64,000 bases of DNA from NCBI RefSeq assembly GCF_019924045.1, contig NZ_JAHXBN010000010.1, positions 806,001 through 870,000 on the forward strand, given 5' to 3'. This document shows, piece after piece, positions 35,129-44,755 of the stretch; the stretch's first letter is position 1, and each line of letters begins with the position of its first letter. The notes below the pieces were generated by a model. The model did not search any database. It was not told where the DNA came from and saw only the letters and a list, made by a program, of their open reading frames with translations. The stretch comes from Dyadobacter fermentans. GTDB taxonomy: Bacteria; Bacteroidota; Bacteroidia; Cytophagales; Spirosomataceae. Position numbers and translations under genes: made by a program.

Positions 35129-37885
35129 TTAGAACTTATAGCGTACGCCGAGCAAATAGGAGCGCTGGTAGCGGTCGCGGCGGATGAGCGTTTTCCCTGG
35201 CAGGTCCTGGTTCGGGATATTGGCATTGGAAGGACTCGTGTTTTTCATATAAACTTCCATCGGAGTGTCGAGGAGGTTGTTCGCTTTCAGGAACACGCCC
35301 AGCCCGTTGCGGAAGGTTTTTTCAACTGAGGCGTCCATTTGAATAAATCCTTTTTGCCAGAGGTCGTTGTCCAGGAACTGCGAAACGGTGTTGATACGGT
35401 CGCCCGTGTAGCCACCTGCGAGCTGCACATCGATGCCTTTCTCCTGGTTTTTGTAAAGAACCGACAGGTTGGCCACATGCGCCGACTGTCCGTAAAGAGG
35501 CCGGGTCTGCTGCACATTGATGGTTTCAAGATCGCCGCTCTCGTTGCGTATACGCCTGGACTTGGGCGTGGTAATGCGCGAATGGGTGTAGGTGTAATTG
35601 GCTTTGATCCCGAATTGCTTCACATATTTGATATAGTCGATTTCGAGGCCGTAGTTCTTCGCATTCCCGAAATTGCCAGGCGAATAGTAAATGTCCTGTC
35701 CACGGATAGCGTCGCGTTGGAGCGTGTATTCGATAGGGTCTTTGATCATTTTATAAAAAACACCCACCATAAATTGCTCCGAGGCGCGTGGGAAAAGCTC
35801 GTAGCGCAAGTCGATGTTATCGGCAATGGCGCGTTTCAGATCGGGATTGCCGCGTTCCTGGTATTCCTCCTGTACAATGCGGTAGGGAACGATCTCGAAG
35901 AAGCCAGGGCGGTTGACCGAACGGAAGTACGAGGCCCGAAGGTTGATATGCTCCTCCGGCTTGTATTTGAGGTGCAGGCTGGGCAGGATATCGGTGTACT
36001 TCTGGTTGCCTTCAGGCCGGTCTTCCCCAATCGCGAAGCGCATGGTGTAGCCCTGGTCGGTATTTTCCACACGTACGCCGCCGAGCACTTCCAGATTCTT
36101 CGTTTCAACTTTAAACTGTACAAAGCCGGCTTTGATTTGCTCGATCGCGTCGTAGGTCAATGCACTCCCTACCGAGCCGCGGGGATTCTGGATCGTCCAG
36201 CGGATCTGGGTATAGTCGGTAAAATCCTCGCCATACTCCGCAAATGGGTCAGCGGGACGGAGCTGGTAGTTATTGTAAAAATTAGAGCGCGATTTGTCGC
36301 GGAACAGGCCACCCGTCGTCCATTCCACCTGCGTCGAGCCTATGGTTGTATTGTAAATCAGATTGAGGTAACCCGACAAGTCCCGGTCGGAATTGTGCTC
36401 CCAACGGCGTGACGCATCGCCTACCGTCGTTTTTCTTTCCTGGAAATTTTGCCTGATACCGGTCAGCGGCACAGTCATGTTGTCGGGAACCTTGTTGGTG
36501 GCTTTGGAATATACGGCCGACCATTGCAATGCGAGCGCATCGAGCAACTGATGCTTGCCTTGCAATGTGCTGTTGAAGATTTGCTGTTTGGTCAGCCGCG
36601 AGCGCGTGGAGTAGCTGAGGGTCGCATTACCTGCCACCGGATCATAACCGCCGATGGTCAATTGGGTAGACTTTACATCCCTTACCTGCACATTGGTCAG
36701 GTTCATGAACGCATTGTAGAACTGGATTTTGTGCTTGTCGTTGAATCGGTAATCTATCTTCGAATGCAGCCCATAGCGGATCTGTTGTTCCGAATACTGG
36801 CGTTCGCTCATTTTCGTGAGCGCTTCACCGCGTAGCGTGTCCACCGCTTCCGAATCGTAGAAGAGGCTGTTGCTTCCACGGTGGGTGTTCTGGTAGCTAC
36901 CGGCGATCAGAATACCCAGCTTGTCGTGCAGGAAGCGGTTGCCTGCCGCAATGCTGCCCAGCAGGTTGGGTGCAGGAGTTTTGAGTTTATAATTGACAGC
37001 CGCCTTCGAAAAATCGGCCGGGGTGGCATTGTACTGGTTGCCGTTCAGCTCGTAGGGGGACTTGGACTGAATGCTTCTGAAATCATAGCCCATAAACTTG
37101 CGCTCCATAAACAGCTCATTATAGCCGGTGGAGACATTGGCTGAGAAGGTAAACCTGTCGGGTGCGTCCTTCATCACCATATTCACCGCACCGCCTATCG
37201 CGTCGCCTTCCATGGCAGGCGTGAGAGCCTTGTACACTTCGAGGCGGTCGAGGAGGTCGGAAGGGAAAATGTCCAGTGGAACGTAGCGGTATTTGTTATC
37301 CGGGCTGGGGATTTTCACACCGTTCACGAGGGTATAGTTGTAGCGCTTGTCCATGCCGCGCAGGATCGCATACTGGCCGTCGCCATTGCTGTTGCGTTCG
37401 ATGGAAATCCCTGAAATGCGCTGGATGACGTTCGCAACGGTGAGGTCGGGGGAGATCTGGATGGTCTTGCCGGATACGATATTCATAACCTGACCCGCAT
37501 TGCGCTCCATGAGGCGGGCGGTATGGTCACTGGCACCGTCACGTTTGCCGGTGACGGCCACTTCTTCGAGTTTCATGCCGGCTGCGGCTTCCAGCGAAAA
37601 GTCCATTTGAACTACCTCATTCCCGCTGATCGCAAATTCCTTTTGCATGGGTGCATAGGAAATGTGGTGGATGTTGAGGCGGTAGGAACCCTTTTGGAGG
37701 TTAGGAATCGAAAATGAGCCATCGAGCCCCGAAATGTCGTGCAGGTTGGTGCCTTCAATAGAGATTACCACACCCAATGCAGGCTCGCCGGTGGCCGCGT
37801 CGAGGAGCTTGCCTTTGAGGGTCCCTGCATGCAGGCCGGTAACTGTGAACAGTAGCAGGAGGGTATGTAGAAAGTTTCGGATCAT
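35129..37885 (-). CDS. TonB-dependent outer-membrane receptor
   Basis: 918 aa: signal peptide (to about 20), carboxypeptidase-regulatory-like domain (about 22-100: GTLKGKLLDAATGEPALG, SGLDGSFSIPN), plug (about 115-235, ISGISIERNSNGDGQYAILRG) and a beta-barrel ending LGVRYKF. It lacks the SusC signature and no SusD follows; instead a beta-helix lipoprotein and a phytase follow, an arrangement I associate with phosphate-limited Bacteroidota. Probably imports phytate or an inositol-phosphate product. A heptamer word array (37911-37938) lies in its upstream region. Confidence 0.9.
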   Translation of the reverse strand: MIRNFLHTLLLLFTVTGLHAGTLKGKLLDAATGEPALGVVISIEGTNLHDISGLDGSFSIPNLQKGSYRLNIHHISYAPMQKEFAISGNEVVQMDFSLEAAAGMKLEEVAVTGKRDGASDHTARLMERNAGQVMNIVSGKTIQISPDLTVANVIQRISGISIERNSNGDGQYAILRGMDKRYNYTLVNGVKIPSPDNKYRYVPLDIFPSDLLDRLEVYKALTPAMEGDAIGGAVNMVMKDAPDRFTFSANVSTGYNELFMERKFMGYDFRSIQSKSPYELNGNQYNATPADFSKAAVNYKLKTPAPNLLGSIAAGNRFLHDKLGILIAGSYQNTHRGSNSLFYDSEAVDTLRGEALTKMSERQYSEQQIRYGLHSKIDYRFNDKHKIQFYNAFMNLTNVQVRDVKSTQLTIGGYDPVAGNATLSYSTRSRLTKQQIFNSTLQGKHQLLDALALQWSAVYSKATNKVPDNMTVPLTGIRQNFQERKTTVGDASRRWEHNSDRDLSGYLNLIYNTTIGSTQVEWTTGGLFRDKSRSNFYNNYQLRPADPFAEYGEDFTDYTQIRWTIQNPRGSVGSALTYDAIEQIKAGFVQFKVETKNLEVLGGVRVENTDQGYTMRFAIGEDRPEGNQKYTDILPSLHLKYKPEEHINLRASYFRSVNRPGFFEIVPYRIVQEEYQERGNPDLKRAIADNIDLRYELFPRASEQFMVGVFYKMIKDPIEYTLQRDAIRGQDIYYSPGNFGNAKNYGLEIDYIKYVKQFGIKANYTYTHSRITTPKSRRIRNESGDLETINVQQTRPLYGQSAHVANLSVLYKNQEKGIDVQLAGGYTGDRINTVSQFLDNDLWQKGFIQMDASVEKTFRNGLGVFLKANNLLDTPMEVYMKNTSPSNANIPNQDLPGKTLIRRDRYQRSYLLGVRYKF

Positions 37886-38145
37886 CGCATCAAGGTGTTA
37901 ATAGCTTTCGGCGGTCGGCCGTCAGTCGTCAGCAGTCATTTCGCTTGACGATGCGAAGGTGTGCAGAACAAACTCAGTGATCCAAATCAGCCCCGTTAAC
38001 AAAAGGGCAACAGGCCATTCCGGAGCGTTACATCAAGGAAACAAGCGTGAAAATTTTAACGCAACGTGTTATTGTTCAGTGATTTAAATCCCTGGTTCAT
38101 GGCATTATGATTGCATTACCGCACTGTTAAGAAATTGTGAAGTGG
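37886..38145. other. Intergenic region upstream of the TonB receptor
   Basis: About 260 bases containing the TonB receptor leader (with the heptamer array) and the 3' end region of the TPR/LuxR gene. I see no ORF, RNA gene, exact TANNTTTG promoter element or clear terminator apart from the array. A phosphate-responsive promoter would be expected here but I cannot identify a motif. Confidence 0.5.
37911..37938. repeat. Heptamer word array, 4 units
   Basis: gcggtcg, gccgtca, gtcgtca, gcagtca: four consecutive 7-mers 25 bases upstream of the TonB receptor start. The first unit is identical to one in the array at 19809-19885, 18 kb away, and all share GTC at positions 4-6. Confidence 0.8.
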
Positions 38146-39810
38146 CTAAATGGACTGGATATAGGCCGAAAGATTGTCGCCTGCTGCCAGGTTCAGTTTC
38201 TTACGCAGGCGGTGGCGGATTACGCGCAGGCTGTCCTGCGAGATGCCGAGGAGTGTGGCAATGTCGGTAGAAGTAAGATTCATTTTAATCAATGCGATCA
38301 GCCGCAGGTCGTTGGCGGTGAGTGGGCCGGTTTGCTGTTGGAGGCGGTCGAAAAACGACTGGTGTACCTGCTCGAATATCCCCCGGAACTCTTCCCAATG
38401 CTGGTCGTCCTGCAAGCCTTCACCAATTTGTTCCGACAGCGCTTTAATCTGTTTCCGCTGGTCGCGCTTGTCGTCTTTGATCATTTCATCGAGCTTGGCG
38501 CGGAGGTCTTCCAGCAACTGGTTTTTACGGATTACGTGCAGGGTGTAGCTGCTTAGTTCCTGTGTTTTGGTTTCGAGCTGTTGTTTGAGGTGTTCTTCTT
38601 CGAGCTGTTTATTTCTCAACTCGACCTCCATCAACTGGTTCTGCGCTTCGTATACCTGCTTGTGCTGGGCGCGAAGTTTTTGTTCGTTCCGGATTTTGAG
38701 GCGCTGCCGGCTAATAATCAACGCCGCCACCACGATAACCAATACCACCACAATGCCCGTTGCAATGGAGATAAGCGTATCGATGCGCCGCGCCTGGGTC
38801 AGCTGCTCAATTTCATTATCCTTTTTCTCGATTTCGTATAGCGTTTGCAGTAATGCAAGCTGCTTGTTGCTTTCCTCGGAGTAGATGTCGTTGAGCAGGC
38901 TGCGGCTCAGCGTGAGGTAGTGGAATGCACTATCGTTGCGGGCGAGCAGGTTGTAGGCTTTGGAAATATCATTGTAAGCACTCGAAATCTGGTAGCGCTC
39001 CCCGCTTGTTTGAGCCAGTTTCAGGCTCTGGAAACTGTATGTCAACCCTTCGCGGAACTTCCCGGTTTTTCGCAACACATCGCCCAGGTTGTTTACCACT
39101 TCCACTTGCGCGCGCGGGTTGTGCGTTTGCGCATTGAGTGCGTAAGCCTTGTTGAAATAGAAATAGGCCGAGTCGTATTTTTCGAGGTCTTCGTAAATGC
39201 TGCCAATGTTTTCGTAAATCTTCGCAGCGCCGCCAGGATGTCGGTCGAGCTGGTAGGATTGCAGGGCCTTTCGTTGGAAATAGAACGCGCTGTCGTACAT
39301 CTCGCGCTTTTCGTAGAGGTGACCGATGCGCCCGTAAATCTCTGCCTTACCGGATTCCTGTCCGAGGTTTTGGTAAATGGCCAGTGCCTCGTCGAACTGT
39401 TTCCGGGCCAGTTGCGGTCTGCGGGTGCGGTAATAGAGTTCCCCAAGCATATTCAGGTTCACCGCGAGCATTTTTTGCTGACCTTTGCTACGGAATATCT
39501 TTTCGGCTTGCAACAAATAGTCGAGCGACTGCGGGTAATGTCCCGAAATAAAAAGCAGCCTTCCGATTTGCTGTAAAAAGCCTGCGGCTTCCACATCATT
39601 GTTTTTACCGACAGCCGAATTGTAGTTCGCTTTCAAGCCTATCAGCAAAGAATCAGAGTTTTGCGGACTTGCGGGAATGTTACGTTCCGGTTTCTGGCCA
39701 AATGTCGTTTGGATAAATACGCAGGATAGCGACAGGATCCACACCGCAAGCAGGGTCATGCGGGGCAGGATAGGAGAGGGTGAATGCTTCTTGGCGCGGC
39801 CGGTATGCAT
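38146..39810 (-). CDS. TPR-containing membrane protein with LuxR-type HTH
   Basis: 554 aa if started at ATG 39810; ATG 39759 (537 aa) also fits and begins directly with the hydrophobic leader MTLLAVWILSLSCVF. The longer frame to 39891 is rejected because it crosses the xylA terminator. Order: signal/anchor, six or so TPR units (for example AKIYENIGSIYEDLEKYDSA), one transmembrane helix (ATGIVVVLVIVVAALII), a long coiled coil, and a C-terminal LuxR-like helix-turn-helix (STDIATLLGISQDSLRVIRH). This is a one-piece membrane sensor-regulator type common in Bacteroidota. Target genes unknown. Confidence 0.85.
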   Translation of the reverse strand: MHTGRAKKHSPSPILPRMTLLAVWILSLSCVFIQTTFGQKPERNIPASPQNSDSLLIGLKANYNSAVGKNNDVEAAGFLQQIGRLLFISGHYPQSLDYLLQAEKIFRSKGQQKMLAVNLNMLGELYYRTRRPQLARKQFDEALAIYQNLGQESGKAEIYGRIGHLYEKREMYDSAFYFQRKALQSYQLDRHPGGAAKIYENIGSIYEDLEKYDSAYFYFNKAYALNAQTHNPRAQVEVVNNLGDVLRKTGKFREGLTYSFQSLKLAQTSGERYQISSAYNDISKAYNLLARNDSAFHYLTLSRSLLNDIYSEESNKQLALLQTLYEIEKKDNEIEQLTQARRIDTLISIATGIVVVLVIVVAALIISRQRLKIRNEQKLRAQHKQVYEAQNQLMEVELRNKQLEEEHLKQQLETKTQELSSYTLHVIRKNQLLEDLRAKLDEMIKDDKRDQRKQIKALSEQIGEGLQDDQHWEEFRGIFEQVHQSFFDRLQQQTGPLTANDLRLIALIKMNLTSTDIATLLGISQDSLRVIRHRLRKKLNLAAGDNLSAYIQSI

Positions 39811-39868
39811 GGCAGAAAGCGCTGGATTAATTTCACGCAAGTTACGCCGACGTCCCCTGTATGAATGC

Positions 39869-39900
39869 CAAAAGCCATTGAAATACATCAATGGCTTTTG
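39869..39900 (-). terminator. Rho-independent terminator after xylA
   Basis: Perfect 12-bp stem CAAAAGCCATTG / CAATGGCTTTTG with an 8-base loop, 33 bases past the xylA stop codon. Confidence 0.85.
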
Positions 39901-39932
39901 AAAATTAATATTGAGGTAACATTGTGTTATTC

Positions 39933-41261
39933 TCAGATGAACCGGTTGATCAGGTTTTCGAGGTATTCCTGCTTGCCGGAAGTTGTTGCAGGCTCGCCTT
40001 TGGCAGCGGCCAGATCGAACAGGTCTTCCAGTTTCAAACCACCTTTCTCGAACTCAGCACCTTTGCCGCTGTCGAAGCTCGCGTAACGGTTCTTGCGGAT
40101 CTTGTCATAATCTCCGTTCTGGATGATCTTGTCGGCGATCACCAATGCGCGGGCTACGGTGTCGATACCGCCGATGTGTGCATGGAATACATCATCCACG
40201 TCGGTTGAGTTGCGGCGACGTTTCGCATCGAAGTTGATACCACCGCCTTGCAGACCACCTGCGTTCAGGATCACGAGCAATGCGCGGGTCCATTCGGCGA
40301 TGTCGTTCGGGAACTGGTCGGTATCCCAGCCGTTCTGGTAGTCACCACGGTTGGCGTCAATCGATCCAAGGATGCCTGCGTCGGCTGCAACCTGTAATTC
40401 GTGCTCGAAAGTATGGCCAGCCAATGTAGCGTGGTTTACTTCGAGGTTCAGGCTGAAATCGGCCAGCAGGTCGTGCTGACGAAGGAAACCGATCACCGTT
40501 GCGGCATCGTAGTCGTATTGGTGCTTGGTAGGCTCGCAAGGTTTCGGCTCGATGAAGAATTTCCCTTTAAAACCATTTGCACGTGCATAAGCCACAGAGA
40601 TTTTCAGCATTTGTGCGAAGTGCTCCTGCTCACGCTTCATATCGGTGTTCAAAAGGCTCATATAACCTTCGCGACCACCCCAGAACACGTAGTTTTCGCC
40701 TCCCAGAGCGATAGTAGCGTCCAAAGCCATCTTCACCTGCGCGCCTGCGTGAGCAACCACGTCGAAATCAGGGTTGGTGGAGGCACCGTTCATATAACGG
40801 TGGTGCCCGAAAAGGTTGGCAGTACCCCAGAGAAGCTTCACGCCGGATGCTTTTTGCTTTTCACCCAAATAGGCTGTCAATGCTTGCAGACGCTTTTCGT
40901 TGGTACGCACGTCGTCGTCGTAATCCACCACATCTACATCGTGGAAGCAGTAGTAGGGAAGACCCAGTTTAGTAATGAATTCGAATGCTGCATCCGCTTT
41001 GTCTTTGGCGCGGTCTACGGCATCCGATTTTTTATCCCATGGGTAGAAAAGCGTAGGTCCGCCGAATGGATCCAGACCAGCACCACAGAATGTATGCCAG
41101 TAAGCCACTGCAAAGCGCAGGTGGTCTTTCATCGTTTTGCCGGCGATAACGCGGTTTTCGTCATACCAGCGGTAAGCCAGTGGGTTGTCGGTTTCCGGGC
41201 CTTCGAAAGAGATCTTTCCGATACCCTTAAAATACTCCTGTTCTCCGAGTAGAATGCTCAT
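39933..41261 (-). CDS. xylA: Xylose isomerase
   Basis: 442 aa, the length of class II xylose isomerases. Active-site residues visible: H107 and D110 in CFHDVDVV, and the metal-binding segment [17 protein letters not shown] with downstream [14 protein letters not shown] and GSIDANRGD. It converts D-xylose to D-xylulose (and glucose to fructose) in the cytoplasm. No xylulokinase gene is adjacent, so it is a stand-alone unit here, followed by its own terminator. A pyrimidine-rich tract (41327-41363) lies upstream. Confidence 0.97.
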   Translation of the reverse strand: MSILLGEQEYFKGIGKISFEGPETDNPLAYRWYDENRVIAGKTMKDHLRFAVAYWHTFCGAGLDPFGGPTLFYPWDKKSDAVDRAKDKADAAFEFITKLGLPYYCFHDVDVVDYDDDVRTNEKRLQALTAYLGEKQKASGVKLLWGTANLFGHHRYMNGASTNPDFDVVAHAGAQVKMALDATIALGGENYVFWGGREGYMSLLNTDMKREQEHFAQMLKISVAYARANGFKGKFFIEPKPCEPTKHQYDYDAATVIGFLRQHDLLADFSLNLEVNHATLAGHTFEHELQVAADAGILGSIDANRGDYQNGWDTDQFPNDIAEWTRALLVILNAGGLQGGGINFDAKRRRNSTDVDDVFHAHIGGIDTVARALVIADKIIQNGDYDKIRKNRYASFDSGKGAEFEKGGLKLEDLFDLAAAKGEPATTSGKQEYLENLINRFI

Positions 41262-41326
41262 TGTAATGTAGTTAATCGTTTTCTAATGGTTAAAATAGAT
41301 AGTCCGGTGCAGCTGGAAAGGACCAC

Positions 41327-41363
41327 ATCCTCCCTTTACTCCATCCTCCTTTCTCCCTTACTT
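41327..41363. repeat. Polypyrimidine tract upstream of xylA
   Basis: CCTCCC, CCATCCTCC and TTCTCCC words on the + strand, purine-rich as read toward xylA. Its reverse complement shares AAAGGGAGGAT with the tract at 23771-23815. Remaining bases of the 41262-41496 gap hold only the ppiD terminator. Confidence 0.75.
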
Positions 41364-41435
41364 AATTAATAAGTGTAAAATTGACATTTCATACTGCAAT
41401 ACTATCACTTTTTTCTGAAAAATTTGCAGTACCAA

Positions 41436-41470
41436 TAAAAAAGAGGAGCAGATTTAATTTCTGCTCCTCT
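41436..41470 (-). terminator. Rho-independent terminator after the PpiD-like gene
   Basis: AGAGGAGCAGA / TCTGCTCCTCT, a perfect 11-bp stem (41442-41470) with a 7-base loop, followed on the minus strand by TTTTTATT. Confidence 0.88.
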
Positions 41471-41496
41471 CAGGATAAGTATTAATGCGGTTCTGA

Positions 41497-43611
41497 TCAG
41501 AAGAACTTCGCGCGGTGGTCTTCGATTTTCGCGTTTTCGCGGATGGCTTCGTTCACCAGATACGACATGCGGCTTTCCAGTGATTGGGTCAGCTGTGTTT
41601 TGTACTGGGTAAAGTCTGCGATCTTAGGCGCATCCGTTTTGCTTGAAAGCTCCATGATGAACACCCCGTTTTCGCCGGTGAATACACCTGATTTTTGTCC
41701 GGCTTTCAAACCGAATGCTTTTCCAAGCGCAATGGGATCGAAACCTGCGCTGGTCAGGAAGCCGGTTGCGAGTGAAATGTCGTTCGCCGATTCAACCAGG
41801 GCACCTGCACCATATTTCTTCGCGATGTCTTCGAGTGATCCGGTTGCACCTTTCAGCTTGGCAGTGATTTGTTCTGCTTTGATCTGGTTACGCACTTTTG
41901 TGGTGAGTTCGTCGCGGAAATCATCTACTTTCACATCTTTCGCATCCGATTTGCCTGTCAACACAGCTACAACATATTGTTCTTCGGTTTCGAAAACCGG
42001 TGATACCGACGAAGGCTTGGTATCTTCTTTGAATGCCCATCTTACGATGTCACGTGCATTCTGGATCGCATTGATATTCGTAGCCGATTCAGGAATGCGG
42101 TTGGCATTAGCCAGAACCAGGGCTTTGTTTTTCTTAACAGCTTCTTCGAACTGCTCACGGCTTTTTACGGCGTTTGCAAATTCATCCGCTCTTCTGTAAG
42201 CTTCGTCGCGGGTAGCCTGGCTTGGAGCGATTGTCTTACCAATGGTAGCAATGCGGTATAGGGTATTCGATTTCGGAGCAGTCACTTTAATAATGTGGAA
42301 ACCGAACTGGCTTTCTACCAAACGTGGGATCAGGCCGGGAGCAGTTGCCGAGAACACAGCCTCTTCAAATGGCTTCACCATCGCGCCGTTGTTCTGGAAG
42401 TAACCCAGGTCACCACCGCGTTGAGCCGAGCCCGGATCTGCGCTGGAAGTAGCAGCCAATGCTTCGAAGTTGGCACCGGCCTTGATCTGCGCCAGGATAC
42501 CTTCTGCTTTCACGCGTGCAGCCGCTTTGGCAGAGTCCGACTGGTTTTCAGCACGGATCAGGATGTGGCTGGCTTTGGCAGAAGAAACGGTATCGGAACG
42601 GGTTCCGCCGTATTTGTAGATAAAGTACGTGTTGCCTTCGCGGTAAGGTCCGTAAACACCACCCGGAACGAACGTCTTCACAGCTTCTTTCAACTGGTCG
42701 CTCATGGTAGCGTACGACTGGTTGATCGGCATTGGAATGTCGCTGTTCATCGCGGCAAATGCAGAGTCGCTTTGTGCAGTGGCAAGACCACGTGCGAGTT
42801 CTTTAATTTCGGTGTACAGAGCAGCGCTGTCGTCTTTCGCAGGCTGAACCGGGAACGTTACGTACTCGATCGAGCGGGTGTCGGTTCCTTTATATTCTTT
42901 TTTGTGCGCGCTCAGGTAGTCTTGCAGCTGCGCGTCGGTTACTTTAATGGTAGTATCTACAACCGAGAAAAACGGTACATACAAATAGCGCAGGTTGGCT
43001 TTGGTATTTTGCGCTACGTACTCTTTTTCAGCTTGTGCTTTCGGAGTGTAGGTCGAGAGGCGAAGCATGTTTTCATATTTCGCACGGGTACGTTCTTCGC
43101 GAAGGCTCTTTTCAAAATTCTCCCAGGATTTTTGTTGTTCCAAAGGAAGTGTTTTGAGGTTTTTCAGGTAGTTAATCACCGCGTTTTTGTCGAAACGACC
43201 GGTAGTGGGATCTGAAAATGCTTGCAGAATCGATGGGCTGATGTGGTTACCCTGTACCATGTCGTACAGTTCTTCGTCAGTTACCGCCAGTCCAAGTTTG
43301 TCGTATTGCTTTTTGTAAGCAATATCCACCACGAACTGGTTCCACGCCTGATCTCTCAAAGAAGCCAGTTCGCCTTCGTTCAGGCTGCGGCCCGACTGTG
43401 CCTCGTAGTTCTGACGGAACCCGTCCACCCGGCTTTGAAAATCTTTGATATTAATTTCTTTCCCGGCGATTTCTCCCACGACCTGTTTGCTGTCGCCAAG
43501 TAGAGAATTAGGGCCCAGCAAATCGCCTCCCACCATAAAAAGAATTAAACTGATAGCGATAACCGTCACGGCTACCCCGGATTTTTCTCTGATTTTGTTA
43601 ATTAAAGCCAT
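41497..43611 (-). CDS. Peptidylprolyl isomerase, PpiD/SurA-like
   Basis: 704 aa. One N-terminal membrane anchor (about 12-30, VAVTVIAISLILFMVGGDLLG), a SurA/PpiD-like chaperone region (about 45-240), and a parvulin rotamase domain (about 345-440: KASHILIRAEN, RGGDLGYFQNNG, VESQFGFHIIKV). A second degenerate parvulin-like region follows to the C-terminus. It is a periplasmic foldase anchored in the inner membrane, acting on outer-membrane proteins, which are numerous here. Transcribed alone. Confidence 0.93.
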   Translation of the reverse strand: MALINKIREKSGVAVTVIAISLILFMVGGDLLGPNSLLGDSKQVVGEIAGKEINIKDFQSRVDGFRQNYEAQSGRSLNEGELASLRDQAWNQFVVDIAYKKQYDKLGLAVTDEELYDMVQGNHISPSILQAFSDPTTGRFDKNAVINYLKNLKTLPLEQQKSWENFEKSLREERTRAKYENMLRLSTYTPKAQAEKEYVAQNTKANLRYLYVPFFSVVDTTIKVTDAQLQDYLSAHKKEYKGTDTRSIEYVTFPVQPAKDDSAALYTEIKELARGLATAQSDSAFAAMNSDIPMPINQSYATMSDQLKEAVKTFVPGGVYGPYREGNTYFIYKYGGTRSDTVSSAKASHILIRAENQSDSAKAAARVKAEGILAQIKAGANFEALAATSSADPGSAQRGGDLGYFQNNGAMVKPFEEAVFSATAPGLIPRLVESQFGFHIIKVTAPKSNTLYRIATIGKTIAPSQATRDEAYRRADEFANAVKSREQFEEAVKKNKALVLANANRIPESATNINAIQNARDIVRWAFKEDTKPSSVSPVFETEEQYVVAVLTGKSDAKDVKVDDFRDELTTKVRNQIKAEQITAKLKGATGSLEDIAKKYGAGALVESANDISLATGFLTSAGFDPIALGKAFGLKAGQKSGVFTGENGVFIMELSSKTDAPKIADFTQYKTQLTQSLESRMSYLVNEAIRENAKIEDHRAKFF

Positions 43612-43749
43612 TTTCTCGATTCAAATTAGTGCGCAAAATAAAAAGTTTTCTTGATGGAATGCAAGAGCTTACATCCGTATTTACAATTATTGGTAACATC
43701 CGGTCGTTGCGCGGCGGGCCGGAGAGAGCAAGAGGAAGGTTGCAGGGCT

Positions 43750-44232
43750 TTAATACATGTGTTTCAGGTTAAAAGCGTAGAGAATGGCCATGAATATGCT
43801 GAAAAATATGCCTGCCATGGCGGTGATTACGCCCATCCAGCCACCGATCATCAGTAAAGGTGCCAGAAATGCGACCGCCATCCCGCCCAGATAAAGGAAA
43901 TATCCCCGCTTTTGGAGGTTCCACATCAGGTAGGCTGCATAGAGCGAAAGTGATTCGAAAATAAGCATGATAATGGCGCCGGTTTTGACATTCTCCGCGG
44001 TAGTCTGCTCAATCACAGCTTCAAACATCTTGTCCATTGTTTTCGCTTCGGCGGTATTACCCTGGCGTTCGAGGTTTTCACGGACAGCCTCAAAGGTTTC
44101 GCGGTTTCTGTCGGCGGTAATTCCCGGGTTCCAGAGCCTTTCGGATTGGGTCCAAAGGCCCGAAACAGCACTCATGAAGGTAAGAAAACACAAAATCGTA
44201 AGGAACGTGGGGCGATTCACAGGTGCACTCAT
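43750..44232 (-). CDS. Small integral membrane protein of unknown function
   Basis: 160 aa. A first hydrophobic segment (about 9-27), a charged soluble stretch with ESERLW-type residues and helix ADRNRETFEAVRENLERQG, then three closely packed hydrophobic segments (about 85-150) ending in LYAFNLKHMY. No family recognised with certainty. Divergent from the SCP2-domain gene across a 155-bp region that contains a strong promoter for the latter. Upstream of ppiD on the same strand with a 138-base gap. Confidence 0.75.
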   Translation of the reverse strand: MSAPVNRPTFLTILCFLTFMSAVSGLWTQSERLWNPGITADRNRETFEAVRENLERQGNTAEAKTMDKMFEAVIEQTTAENVKTGAIIMLIFESLSLYAAYLMWNLQKRGYFLYLGGMAVAFLAPLLMIGGWMGVITAMAGIFFSIFMAILYAFNLKHMY

Positions 44233-44308
44233 TCAGTTAGTAACAGATCAGCAGGTTTTCTGATGAAGGATGTAAAATTTGCCGTTTTCGGTGAAAACAC
44301 CAAAGGCA

Positions 44309-44339
44309 TTTGAATATTCTTCCCGTCGGCCTACATTTG
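44309..44339 (+). promoter_or_regulatory. Bacteroidota sigma-70 promoter
   Basis: TTTG (44309-44312), exactly 19 bases, then TACATTTG (44332-44339): a perfect match to the TTTG-N19-TANNTTTG consensus. Initiation would be expected near 44346, giving a leader of about 40 bases before the SCP2-domain gene. Confidence 0.82.
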
Positions 44340-44387
44340 TCGTTTTTTAATCCAATAAAAACTCAAACTTTCTAACAAACAGTACTT

Positions 44388-44690
44388 ATGAGCCTTCAAA
44401 TTCTGACTGAACGCATTGCAAATATCCTGGGGACCGATAGCGGACTGGGTGCCACAGCCAAATTTGTAACCGACGAAGGAGTTCTGTTTGTCGATGGTAA
44501 ATCCGTACCCAACAGCGTTTCCAACACCGATGCCGAAGCCGATTGTACCTTCGAAGTCTCCGTGAAAAATGCATTGAAACTCATTGATGGCGACCTGAAC
44601 GCGATGATGGCGCTCATGACCGGTAAGTTGAAAATAGACGGCGATATGGGCGTGGCGATGAAGATCGCAGAAACCTTCGGACGCCGATAG
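44388..44690 (+). CDS. SCP2 sterol-binding-domain protein
   Basis: 100-aa single-domain protein. Family marks are the N-terminal helix, TVEVS-like strand (CTFEVSVKNALKLIDGDLN) and the C-terminal LMTGKLKIDGDMGVAMKIAETF segment, characteristic of SCP2-type lipid-binding folds. Cytoplasmic, likely binding a hydrophobic ligand; the physiological role in bacteria is unclear. Driven by a perfect consensus promoter, so probably well expressed. The next gene follows 65 bases later. Confidence 0.9.
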   Translation: MSLQILTERIANILGTDSGLGATAKFVTDEGVLFVDGKSVPNSVSNTDAEADCTFEVSVKNALKLIDGDLNAMMALMTGKLKIDGDMGVAMKIAETFGRR

Positions 44691-44755
44691 TAGGCTTTTA
44701 GGCCGGGTGCCTTTTTCTGGATACCATCAGTTTTTCAACAAACGATCACACAGGC

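Noticed and set aside
35339..36412. 357-aa ORF on the + strand
   Set aside because: Antisense to the TonB receptor, no family features.
39811..39891. Upstream start for the TPR/LuxR protein
   Set aside because: Would place coding sequence across the xylA terminator; later ATGs precede the hydrophobic leader.
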